This document shows positions 1 to 11,864 of a stretch of DNA of 64,000 bases, in pieces (position 1 is the stretch's first letter; the number at the start of each line of letters is the position of its first letter). The stretch comes from Pegea sp. RAD2-039 (lineage: Eukaryota > Chordata > Thaliacea > Salpida > Salpidae). Below the pieces are notes generated by a model. It searched no databases. It had not been told where the DNA came from and saw only the letters and a program-made list of their open reading frames with translations. The position numbers were made by a program, and so were the translations under genes. The stretch is from NCBI GenBank assembly GCA_034620365.1, contig JAQGEQ010000048.1:1116001-1180000 (forward strand), in the 5' to 3' direction.

Positions 1-1427
1 ATTTTTTCTCAGTATTTTTATTATAATTGTTTCTAAAGCCTTTTATAATTCTCCAAAAGATTTGAGTGCTCACAAATTAAATATAATTTTGTGAATTTAG
101 ACCCGTTGAACTAATTCAATTATTCAAGCCACTGAATTCAAGAAAATAATCTAAGAAATTAGTGTTTTGTTGTTTTAACAAAGCTGGCCTGTGGAAAACA
201 ACGAATTTCACTTACTTTTGCCATTACCCTATCTGTAAGCAATTTACAAAATCTTTTTATGATAAGATACTTGTTTTCAAACAAGATTCAGCATTATTAG
301 GCAAAATATAACTATTGACAAAGCATGCTAATGTTTTAAAAGCTTAGAGTAACTGTCTTATAAACTGTAAAAATCAGATGTGTCTAATTATGTTTAACCA
401 TTTTGATGATAACTTTTTAGATTTCAAAAATCTTGGTTTCAAACATTTTTGTAAGTTAAATTATTTAGCTCAATTGATTTATGAAAAAAAGAACTTAAAT
501 ATTACTTTCATCTAAACTTTATATTTTCATCGAAGATAGTTATACACTTTTTGTAACTATATACAATATATAAAATAACTTAGAAATAATACATGAAACA
601 ATTTAAGCTTAAGATTAGAGAAAATAGTTTCCCATTTGAATCTCTTTAAATTTTTAACTTAATAAAATTTAGTTTTGAAAATGTTTCTCCAAAAAAAGCT
701 TTTTGTTTTTAGCGAAAACAGATACTTTGAAGAGTTTTATGTAATACAGCTCTCTACGAATATAACATAACAATAATTTGTATGCTTCTCAAAATGTTGA
801 CTTTGTGAGCTGAACCTTTACAATTGTTTGTTTATAAACAAGATAAGTTATATATATAGCTGATTCAGTTGGCTAGATTCGTTTTTCTGATAACCTAATT
901 TAAGTTTAAAAAGTTTGAAAATGCCTATAATCACACAAAAGCCAGTACGCATGTTTCTATTATTGAGCTTCAATTTCTTTTTTGATTTTGTAAGATGATA
1001 GATTGGTGAAAAATATTTCTTGTATAGGAAAAGCTCTTTGCTAATCGCAATAGTTGATCTGTCATTTCCGTACAAAAAACTGCCAGCTTTAAATGTTGTA
1101 GTAGAAATTGAATTCTTAAAGACGGATTTAACTTTATAATTTAATTCTAATAAGTATTTCGATGAAATCTTATTTCAAAAATCTATTTTTAATATTTTTT
1201 CTTATCTTCATCTAAATTAGAAATTCTTTTTTTTGTAAATGACAAACTAGATAGAAGAATTTATTAACAAGAATCAGTGAGACTATTAACATAAGAAAAC
1301 CAGTTAGTAATACTGTTGCTACTATCATCATTTACAGCGTGATTTTTAAGTAGAAGAAAAATAAGATGAAGCCATAAAATCAACATTTGTTCAGATTTGG
1401 AATGATTTCTACAGATTGGATTATTTT
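1..1427. other. Intergenic, AT-rich, no gene seen
   Basis: This stretch lies beyond the 3' end of the ALAS gene. It is AT-rich with scattered short ORFs, none with exon-like composition, paired splice sites or recognisable protein similarity. The part next to position 1427 should hold the ALAS 3' untranslated region; I found no clear canonical AATAAA close to the stop on the minus strand. Confidence 0.5.
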
Positions 1428-3984
1428 TTAAGATTGGCAACTTATCACAGAACCTTTACATTCATAAGAGTTATTTGAAGGTGAAAAGCAATGACCACAA
1501 AAATAGTTTTGTTGTTGCTCCTGGCAGGTCGGCAAACCTACCTCATTCCAAACCTTTTGTAAGCTGTTCACGAATTTCCTAGAAAAACAAGTTTTAATAG
1601 AAAATAAAATAATTAGAATTAAGTAAACAAGAAAGTTTGAACTAACAACATCATTGTGGTGGTGTGACCGGGAGTTATTGCTACTCTCAACATCTCCTCT
1701 CCTCGTGGAACAGTTGGATAATTGATTGCTTGAACATAAATCCGATGTTTTTCCAACAACAAGTTCGATAGTTCGGTATTTTTAGATGGATCACCAACCT
1801 ACAAACATCTCATCTTCAGCATACAATCTTTTGATGACCAAACTCACTTTGATGGGAATGATATGACTGTCACACTTCTCAATTGGTAAATTAGCCCCGG
1901 ACAGCATACATCTCATTTGGGCCACATTTCGTTGATGCTTGTACCGCAAGTTTTGGCCCTCAACTGACTTCAGCAACCGGATAGCAGCAATTGAGCCGGC
2001 CAAGTTCATTGGTGGCAGGGCAGTGGTAAAGATGAAGCCAGGTGCGTAACTACGGACCGTATCTATGAGGGCTGAAGTGCTTGACACATAACCACCAACA
2101 TTGCCAAACGCCTTTCCTGTCCAAATAATCAGTCATGTGGTCAATAAGCAGATGTTGTATTTACCAAGTGTCCCGGAGACGATGTCAATTTTATGTAGGA
2201 CTCGGTCCCTGTCCGCAATTCCTCCACCACGTTGTCCATACAGTCCCACAGCGTGTACTTCGTCCACGAAAGTAATTGCCCCATAATTATGGGCCACGTC
2301 ACACAACTCACTTAGTGGACAAATCTCACCTAATGAAGTGGTCAGTTCAATAAAGATGGTCACGTGACCACTTACCGTCCATCGAATGTACAGATTCAAA
2401 AGCGACAATTTTGGGACGTTTGACATCTGACTTCATCAACAGCTCCTCCAAGTGTTTTGGATCATTATGACGGAAGATAAACTTTGAAGCACCGCTGTGG
2501 CGTATTCCTTGAATCATAGAAGCATGGTTGCCGGAATCGGAGTAGACTTCACAATCTGAAAGACAACTAATGAGGAAGTAGTTTTAGGCACACCTACATA
2601 AATATTATTTTTATTTGTGCAGTGGGTTTGCTTTCGTTTCTACGGATAGAATTAATTATAGAGAAACCAAACCAACAAATTAAAACAACAACAACAAAAG
2701 AGAGTAAAGTTGTAGGTATAGGTTGTTTACTTGGTAATATGGAAGCAAGTAGTGACAAAGTGGAATCATTAGCAACATAGCATGACGAAAAGAGAAGGGA
2801 GGCTTCCTTTTCATGAAGATCAGACAATTCCTTTTCAAGTTCATCATGCAGAGAAGATGTTCCGCAAATATTTCTTGTTCCTCCTGCTCCCACTCCATAA
2901 TTCTCCATAGTTTCGCTTTTTCAAATTTCATTTTTAAATTAAGATTTGAAATAATTTGGGAACCAACCGAACAGCATCAATGACTTTTGGATGACGACTC
3001 ATTCCCAGGTAGTCATTACTACACCAGTTCATGATGAGATCTTGTTTACCACTACTGTGATCTTCAGCTAATGGAAATTTATCAGCCCTACGGTTCACCT
3101 GAAAGACATCAAAATCAGCAATTAACAAAATTACAAAATGATCAGAAGAAATTTATTCTTACTTTTTTAAACACTCGGTAGCTATGATCTTTATGCTTGA
3201 GGGAAATCTTTTCCTCCATCAAAGCATCATAATCAAATGAGCCTTCTGAAATTGAAGGCTTATTAGTTGACCTTAAAAACTTTTTGATCAACTCTACCTA
3301 CCAACATCCGGGTTAACAGTCGTTGAACTGAACTCTTCAGCTTTTTCAGCAACTTCTTTTAGTTGATCCAGTGTTCCCAGAGGTTGCTTATTTGATTGAA
3401 TAGAATCTACAGAAAAGATATTTTGAAGTATAAGGTAAAATTAAAATCATCAAACTTGATGAGTCCACAAATTCATCAAGATCTTCTTCTACATAATCAG
3501 CAAACACATCTTCTTGTACATCCATTCCAGCTTTTACAAAAAGTGATTTTGAGTTATGACCATGGAGAAAGGGACATTTTAAGTTGTCAGTTTCTGTTGC
3601 ACCATCTTTCAAGTTTTGATTAAATGGGCAGGTACCTACACAACAAACAATTCAACAAAAGTTAGAGTAGATATCAAAAAAGAAATTTTAAAGAAATCAT
3701 TACTTTTCTTTTTATCATTAGGTTCTCCAGCAGAGCCATCTACTCCTGAACTAGACATTCTAATGTAAAAAATTAATAATAGTTGAAAAATATATCAACT
3801 TTAAGTAGTTTTTAAAGAAAAAATTAATTATCTTTTATATAAATATATCAAGTGGTCACCTTTGAGAAATAAAAGTTGCACATCTAACCATGATTGGACA
3901 CTTTTTAGCATATGCTAATAATGAATGACCAGAACTATAAACAAATTTAGTAGAAACTCTTGATAAGAACGGACAATGGCTCAT
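1428..3984 (-). CDS. ALAS: 5-aminolevulinate synthase, mitochondrial (12 exons, 592 aa)
   Basis: Makes 5-aminolevulinate from glycine and succinyl-CoA with PLP, the first step of heme synthesis, in the mitochondrial matrix. Exons on the minus strand: 3984-3860, 3759-3704, 3635-3456, 3406-3302, 3245-3163, 3098-2968, 2915-2731, 2555-2376, 2329-2165, 2116-1848, 1798-1650, 1578-1428; they sum to 593 codons in frame. Seen: [30 protein letters not shown], the [12 protein letters not shown] block (Asp about 371) and the PLP lysine in SGTLGKAFG (about Lys405), then [10 protein letters not shown]. The N-terminal region has four Cys-Pro pairs (C4, C29, C63, C81), the form of heme regulatory motifs that in vertebrate ALAS1 let heme block import and trigger turnover. 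The start MSHCPFLSR matches the N-terminus of vertebrate ALAS1. Length is near the family norm and the gene looks intact. Introns are mostly about 50 bases. MED16 diverges 2.9 kb away. Confidence 0.96.
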
Positions 3985-6849
3985 TTTAAGAAATTAAAAA
4001 ATAAAAACGAATTTTACTCAAAAATCCTGAAAAGTTTAAAAACATTAGTTATAAGAAAGTTTCATAAAATATTATATAATCAACTGCTGTGACCTTCAAT
4101 CAAATATTTACTTTAAACACTAATAGATGAATTGGCAAATTTTTATAATATGATTGATATAAATGAAAAAGGCTCTCTCACATATCTTGATTGAACAATT
4201 TTATGCTTACTGAGGTGAGTTTAAACTTCTATCAAAAAGCACTGAACCATTTTACAAATATAGTTATTGATAATAGTAAACAAACACATTCTTCTATTAA
4301 TTTTAAATAAAAGCAATAAAATTAAATATGAAAATTATCTGTTCTACATCAATAAAAAATGAATCATTTTTATAATAATTATTATAATAAAGAATATGAA
4401 TAGTCAGACACACACAAAAAATACAAAAGCTTATAATAAGAAATTTAAGTTATGATTTTAACTTTAAAGTTAAATCGTTATTAATAAAAAAGAACTATTT
4501 AGTTTAATCCTACTTACAATAAAATAAAAAAATAATTAAAAACTAAAACAAAGGAAAATCTAAGTATTTTATTTGAAATAATAAATAAAAGTAAACAATT
4601 TTTTTTTATTTCAAACGTTTCCAAATTAAAATTGAAAGCTTGCTAGTAAAAACTAAAAATTATAATGATTCATAAAATAATTATTATTTTGTTTTATTGT
4701 AATGTCAAAAACAAATGGTGAAATAAACCTACCTACCTAACCACCTGTTTTAATATGTAACATTAAACGAATAACTCGCATATAAAGTGACAACATAGGT
4801 GAAGCCACGTAATATTTCACAACGATATCGTAAATATTTGGCATATGAGTAAATTGTAAGATCAAGTTTGTTAGGTTTATTATGGGAATCCCCGAATTAG
4901 TTGACCACCTTTCTGAAAAATAATTTTTTAAGTAATTTTTAACAAAACTGAAAATAAATGATTTTAGTAAACTTAGTTCACTGTATTTCATAAGTTTTTT
5001 AGCTTTAATTAATAATCTAGTATAACAAATTTATTACATATTTTTTCAGACATTCATTTCTAAAAATATCTTTACCCTAGAAGTTTTGAATTTCAGTTTA
5101 AGAGTAAAATTTTTGTTTATTTTGATAATAGATGCAACACTACCGAATGTTTGATGCTGATACTGAAAGGTAAACAGTTGGTTTTATAAAAATGTTCAAT
5201 ACTATTCGAAAGTTTGTTTCGAAAATAGAAGATAATTTTTTTTTATTTACACAGGATTTGCTAATAAAAATCAAGTTACTTTACTCTGAGATAATAAATG
5301 TCTGATAAAATGATACTTCAATTATTTTATTTTGAGAAGATATATGCAAAATATATATATATAAGTAAGAACATGCCATGAAATCATTCTATAAAACTTT
5401 TATCATAAAAAAGCTGAACGAAGTAGTCAACAACTTATACATTAAAAGTATTTTAGTAAAAACTTTTTAAGATTAAAATTTTGAATCAGAAGATGTCATA
5501 ACTTTTAGAAATAAAAATTTTATATAAGATGCTCTTGTTAGATTAACATCTGAAAATCATTTGTTGGATGAGTTGTCAATTTAAGAAATCAATTAGATTA
5601 AAATAAAACGTTTAATTAATTCTTTTAGGGTTATTTCTCGTGCTATTCACAAATGCTATTTATTTTCATGCTATTTTAAAAAAGTGGTTTGAAACAATAC
5701 CTTGTTAAACAAAAAGTAATGATAATATGCTAAGTGACAATTAAACCGTCCTTAGCCCGCTCATAATAACTTTCTTTTCGTTTTAAAGCGTTCATCTTTT
5801 GCTTTGTATACTTTATACTTGTGTATCATTACACCATAAAAATTTAGCAAAGTTATTTATAATAATTTACTGTTTGAAAAGTTATCTTTTATCTAAATTG
5901 ATTGTTTTATAAGTAATTTAATGATTAATCAAATTAATTTTTTAAACTATGCTAATTCACTTACAGCTTATCAAAATTGAAAACAGTTTAGTTGTTATCA
6001 ATTCAGCAGACTATATTATTTTAGAGGGCAGTATAGTTACTCTTACACAATTTCTTAAATTTTAAACTATTTTCATATTTTAAATCCAAATTAATTGTCA
6101 ATAATACTTAAACTAACAAGTTCAAAAATATTTCTTATAGCTTGTAACCAGTTTCTAGTTTTTAAAAATAAACCTTTTTTGATGCAAAACCATTTTAGTG
6201 TAGATTTTATTTTATAGTAAATACATTTTAATTTTATAATTTGCGTGTAAACAAAAGTATTTATTATTATTTAAGTAAAAAGTTTTTTTCTTAATTTATT
6301 ATCTCTTTCTATTACTTAGTTTAGGGTCTTTTTTTATTTTGCTAATATTGAATAAACAATCAACTGTGTTTTTATTGATCTCCTAAAAAGTATAGGGTAT
6401 AGCAAATAAGGAGTATTTTAATAAGTGCTATTCAATGATTTTACTTTCATATGATCTTTTTTGATATCTGGATTTTTATTTTTTTTATCTCTATGATAGA
6501 AAAGAAACTATTTAATAGTTAAAGATTTAGTACAATCACCTTGCAATTTTAGTTTAAGTAACAACTCTCAGTAAATTAATGCTTATGAATAAATTGTTAA
6601 AAAATATTGAAATTTTAACTCAATTTAAATATTAATTTGTTGTTAGATAAAATAGAATCATGATGAAGTATTTTCTAAAAAATTTTTTTGAATATTATTT
6701 TTATTATTACACATGTTATTTAATTATTAAAATATTTTCTAAACAATTTCAATTTTAATTGAACTCATCAAATTTGGTTTAAGTAAACAAAAATAAGAAA
6801 CAATTTTTAAAATGAACTACACTATGAAACAAACTGAAACCAACTAGAA
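3985..6849. other. Divergent intergenic region between ALAS and MED16
   Basis: About 2.9 kb of AT-rich DNA that must hold the promoters of both divergent genes. I see no TATA box I would defend and no iron-responsive element: the only CAGTGC on the ALAS strand (near 4237) has flanks that cannot pair. A slightly less AT-rich minus-strand open stretch at 4737-4991 encodes a hydrophobic 84-residue peptide that I cannot assign. The rest shows no gene. Confidence 0.5.
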
Positions 6850-9800
6850 ATGGACTTAATATGTAGAGCAGACTGGCCACATAGTTCTAAAAATGTTACA
6901 TTGGGACATAATGGAAGAGCAAACTGTGTTTGGTCATCTTTAAATTTGGTTGCTTTCACTACAGAAAGAACTGAAAAAGGTATCTTATGTCTAAATTTAT
7001 TTTATATTTGAATTAATTTAGAAATTGAATCTTTAAAAACTCTTTACATAATGTGGCTTACTTCACCCAAAAAGTCCTGCTGTAAGCCAGGGCAGAAGTT
7101 ATAGAGATCCAGTTGTTGCCCATGTAGCAGGATTCTATATTCCAATCTAATTAGGTATGAAGTGGAACACAAGGACAGATGTAGCAACGCCCGGCTGACA
7201 TCTCATGAGTTGCCAGAATGATACTGATTACAGTGATCAGCTTATAAGGCCCCAACTCCGGCTTTAAATTTGGGCTTTTGCATCTCCTATAATTTTTGTC
7301 ATTAACCAGACTCCCCACAAGCTCCATCTACATATTAATTTATCATAATATATATCATTAAATATTTTTTTACATTTGAAAATCAGTGTGACATTTTGAA
7401 TTTTAGGATATGTTGTACAATATTTAAATATCTTCAATCCTAATTTGTTCTGGGACATTTTTAGTATTCCATACACGAATGGAGAAATAACATGTATGAG
7501 TTGGAACCATTCAGGTTGTATTTCTTACATTTTATTTTTGATTTAAAATATAACAATTTCTTATCAATAGATAAAATCATTTTAAATTGATTAATCTTGT
7601 TTAGGGTCTAACATCTTATCCATCTTCAATTTTTTCTAAACTTCTAACTTTGTGTAATTTGGTTTAGGAAGGAAGCTGTTGGTTGGTGACTTGAGTGGGA
7701 ATTATTCTGTTTGGTTAATGAAAGATCACATGAGCAATCTCTGGTATTGCTCAAGCAGTTTTGAAAAATCATCCCAAATAGTTCTGGGCGAAGAAATTTT
7801 AGCTGTCAGTTGGTTACATACTGGTATACGGGTACATTTGAATTTCTTCTAAGTTTTCTTCAGTTTTAATTAAATAATGTTGTGTCACTAGTGCATCATT
7901 GTAACTACTGTGAAAAAGTAGACATAAAAGTGATTCGATTGGTTTTTATTATTTTTGTATCTAAGATTCCCTTCAAAACGGAGTCAGCAAATTCTTCATC
8001 TAAAAGGTTTAGACCTTCTCTCAATAGCTTTGGGGGAAAACCTGTTGAAGGGTAAATTTTCATTAACATTTATTTCATCTATTTTATGAAAATCAAAAAG
8101 ATTTAAGAGAGCAAAATTTAATCAGTTAAACATTTATCTTCTGTTATAAATCCAACTGATTGTAATTACTTCTAGGCTTATTGCTGTCACTAGTACTGGT
8201 AGGGTAGCGATTGATATATGTGATAAAAGCAACAAACAAGTCATCACTTACCAATTAAATGTTTCGTGTCATCAAGAACTCGCAGATATCGCTTTTACAA
8301 GTCAGTTTGAATTTTTTCAATTTTCTTGGACTAAGAACCTTTTTATTAATTAAATCTTTGCTCTTCTATAGAGGATGGGAAGATCAAGCTCATCTTAAGT
8401 GACGGAAATATCAAGCATCTAATTCGTTCTTTCGATTTAAAGTTGAAATTTGACAGTCAAAACAAGATCCTGTGTATTGTAAGAAAGAACTTTTCTGAGA
8501 ATATTATCTCAATTTTACATTTCTTTTCAGATTAACGTTGCTGCTAGTTTGGCTTTGGAATCAACCAAGGAGAACCAGTATTCGTTTATATCTCACGTGA
8601 AATTTGTAACTAGAGAAACTCACGACCATTTATTGGTAGGTTTTGTCAGTCCCTCAAAAGTTGTAACAATTTCATCGTAATAATCAATCTTTTCAAACTG
8701 GTTTCAAAACTTCTGTATAATCTTCATATCTTACAGGTTTGTGTATCTACTGCTAACAAATCGACATTAGAAAGTTGGTTACTTCGTCAGAAAGAAGTTC
8801 CTCTCCATCGAGTATTTCATCAAAGCTCCGTCACCTATCCCTCACAAGTTGTTCTTGATTGGAAGTTTGTGATTAGATCAGAAGAGATGTTTCGAGTAAA
8901 TGAAGATTAACTTTTCAAGTCACTCTTTTATCATTTTGTTTGTAGGTGAAAAATTTCTCTGTTGCTCCTATAGCAGTCAACACAGGATCGGCTGATACAA
9001 AATTAGCTGAAGATACTCAATTCTACTGCGGTTTGTGTATCGCAGTAGTTCTATCAGACAACACAATCCAACTTAGACACAGGTATACACCACTTAATCT
9101 GCCTGCTTCGTTTTTCAAAGATGTTTTCATCATAGGGTCTATATGAGACGTTTATTTACTTACCAACATAATTCAACTATTGAAAATATGAACAAGAAAA
9201 TGAAGCTACAAGCACAACCTCTACAATTGGTCCTATTTTCACCAATGTCTTGTGCTTTGGTTTGTATTTGTCATAAAATGTTATCTTCAAAAGAGTTGCT
9301 TTTTATTTAAAACCGCTGTCGACTTCCAAATCTTATTCTAGTTTCTTTTCAGGTAGCATTTGAAGAAACTGGATCAGTACTCTTCTTTCGTGTCCCGCCC
9401 TGGTTAAACCATCTTGGACGCCCACAGGGACAGTTGGGTAGTTTGCAGATTTGTCAACTAACTCAACTACTGCTACACTGTTTAATCAGTGGCTGTGATT
9501 GGTCTGTTTTAGCGCCAAATCTATCTGCACGTTCTATTCCATCTTTTCTCGTAGGTGGGACATTCTGCTAAATATTGATGCTAAAATTGTCGGTGAGGTT
9601 GTTGAAAGATTGATGGTTGAGTTCAAGAAAATGCCAGCTGCTAATCAAGAAGTAAATCGTTTGATCTTTAGACATTGCTTGATGTAGATTTTTTTAGTGC
9701 TTCCTGACGAAGCATGAAACGATGAGGATCACTTTGTATCACGTTTCCAAATCATGTGCTGCAACTGACCTCTACTTAAAGTCAATGCTGAGAGCAATCA

Positions 9801-10968
9801 CTTTGGTGAGATTCAGCTACTTTGCAGCTCAAATTCATCTTTTACTTCTTCCAGGTGTTTCGATCTTTAATTTTACCTCAAAATCGAGTTACAAACGAAG
9901 AGAATGATCCAGCAATGAAACTTGAAAGTAGTTGCAAGTAACTCTTTTGCTATTCATTGATTCCAATCTTTATCTGATCTTTGGCAGCCATTCCTTGGAA
10001 ACAGATGTCGATAATCTTGTTCACAATCTGGATGCAGATCCACAGACTCTGCAATCAATGCAGCAGCTAATCCAGTGGGTAGCTGATGTGGTATTATACA
10101 TCCTTGCTTCAGTTCCATATTACGTGAGTGAGATTTTGATTAAGGGCACTCCCCCTTCATGCCAAATCTTTACAGAAAGATGCAGCGAGACCGGGACACA
10201 CACTGTTCAACGATCGCAACTTTTTGTCTCTTCTTCGCGAAAACTTGGTCCTTATCCGAGTTTGGAGCTTATTAAAGCAAGCCTGTTCCCCTCTTTTCAC
10301 CATACTGGATGTTGACCTTGATGTGGTGTCACATGCCTTTAAACTGACCACATTGTTGTGGCAAACAAGTAAGTTGTGGCCCACTTTAGATACTGATGAC
10401 TTCATTTTGTTTTATTAAAGCTTTAGAAGAGGTAGCGAGTAAAGATATTCTTCCTAAGTTAATCAGCGAATGTTCTTTGCTTCAAATGAAAGTGGTCATC
10501 CCTCCAATTGTCCCTGTGGTTCCTCCTAACAGCACAGTTTACCACAAATCTATCAAAAACACACCTCTGCGGTCAGTTTTGTCACATTGATCACGAATCG
10601 ACTAATTGACTTACAAGTTTCCAGATTCACGTTTGAAAAGTCGGAACCTGATATAAGTCTGAATGAAGGTCGTTTGAAGCAACGCGATTATGTTCAAGTG
10701 GTCAGTAGTCGGAGTAGTAAAGTGGATATGCTTCGCTGGTTGTTCCTGGGTGATTCTAATCGTTTACCTTTGAAACAGTGTACCAGGTATATTATCAGTA
10801 GATCATCAGAGGTGTTCTCATCTCTTGCGCCTCAGATGCGGCGTCTGCAGTTTGCTGAGTAGTCAGCAGAAACCTCCAGTGAAGATTTGGGAGCAACGAT
10901 TCATATCTCATTGTCTTTGTGGAGGAATCTGGCGAAAGACTCGCAAACAAGACTCGGCTGTTATCTAA
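6850..10968 (+). CDS. MED16: Mediator complex subunit 16 (19 exons, 818 aa)
   Basis: A tail-module subunit of the Mediator complex, which links activators to RNA polymerase II in the nucleus. Exons: 6850-6979, 7407-7514, 7668-7831, 7966-8051, 8176-8300, 8372-8478, 8531-8635, 8737-8895, 8946-9082, 9136-9259, 9353-9501, 9555-9651, 9698-9805, 9855-9937, 9988-10123, 10176-10368, 10421-10571, 10625-10786, 10836-10968; the sum is 819 codons in frame. Matches to the known family: the MDL start, the WD-repeat-like N-terminal half (GEITCMSWNHSG), KLAEDTQFYCGL, WWDILLNIDAKIV, LQSMQQLIQWVADVVLYIL, LVLIRVWSLLKQAC, and the C-terminal cysteine-rich end with CTRCGVC and WEQRFISHCLCGGIW. The last intron (10787-10835, 49 bases) is needed to reach that conserved end; reading through it stops early. 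Intron 1 (427 bases) carries a SINE fragment. The family usually runs about 800-880 residues, so this looks complete. Confidence 0.95.
7075..7330 (-). mobile_element. SINE fragment in MED16 intron 1 (copy lacking its tRNA head)
   Basis: This block resembles the bodies of the repeats at 32938-33345 and 33715-34105: it shares the AGAAGTTAT segment, the GTTGCCCATGTAGCAGGATT segment, the CAGTGA..CGGCTT segment and GTCATTAACCAGACTC. It lacks the tRNA-like head seen in those copies, so as a minus-strand SINE it is truncated at its 5' end, the usual result of incomplete reverse transcription. It sits inside intron 1 opposite to the direction of MED16 transcription and ends just before the exon 2 acceptor region. 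Confidence 0.75.
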
Positions 10969-11269
10969 AAGATTTCATTCTGATGATGAGAAATTATCAG
11001 CTTGTGTCTGAGTTTTATTCTTTAAAAACTGGTTTTATCAATTTACTTTTGTTTTCTCTGCACCTTTTCAGCAGTCACTTCTTTTGTTGCTCAAGGTTTC
11101 AATCACTTTATTAATTGAAATTAGGATCAAATGTTGTCTTTTACTATCTTGGAAGGTTTTATTTATTTGATGATTTGATTAATGCCAGTTTCTTTCCGGC
11201 ACATTTTAGAGCTTTTGTCATTTAAGTTTTATATATCTGCAAGTTTTGAATGGCAATTACCTGTTATAA

Positions 11270-11275
11270 AATAAA
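11270..11275 (+). other. Candidate poly(A) signal of MED16
   Basis: An AATAAA about 300 bases after the MED16 stop, in a run of A and T. It is the first canonical hexamer I see downstream and would give a 3' UTR of about 320 bases. In DNA this AT-rich such hexamers also occur by chance. Confidence 0.35.
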
Positions 11276-11864
11276 TATAAAAATATTATAAGCAAGTAGG
11301 AATATGTTTTTTATATAAATTAGAGCGACTCAGAACTCTTTTTCGCGTTTTCTAGCAAAATTTGGTTGTTTCTGAAGATAGTTTGGTAATTAATTTGTAA
11401 ATCATTGTAAAAGTTCAAGCGCAGACATCTTTATAAAATTGTATAAAAATTAAAATGATTTTTCCAAATTTTAGTCAATCATTAAAATACAGCTTTTGTT
11501 TACGAGGCAAGAGGTGTTTCCACAAGTTTGGATACAGTTTTTTGTAGTATTTGTATTGATGAAAATCATAAATATTTACTGGGTCCTCAAACTCCGGTTG
11601 TTTAAAAGCGATTTATCAAATAAACTCGCAATAAAATATGTTGTTGAAGCTGTTAGCTGAAAGTATACACTAATTAAATTGATCATAAGCGGTTGTAGGT
11701 TAGGACTGTTTAGATTCTATCTATTCAACACGTGGCTACGAGTGAAAAATTCAACAGCTCTTATAGCGAACAAAAACCAAATTTTAAAAAGATTTGCAAA
11801 TAGCAAAAAGATGATTGGAAGGTCTTAGATATCGCAATTTAAAATTAATACAGAAATAATAGAA

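Noticed and set aside
848-1075. Minus-strand ORF of 75 codons
   Set aside because: Low-complexity Lys/Leu/Ile content, no splice context and no similarity; typical chance ORF in AT-rich DNA.
4225-4265. Possible iron-responsive element upstream of ALAS (CAGTGC on the minus strand)
   Set aside because: The five bases on each side of the loop cannot form the upper stem and no bulged C is placed correctly.
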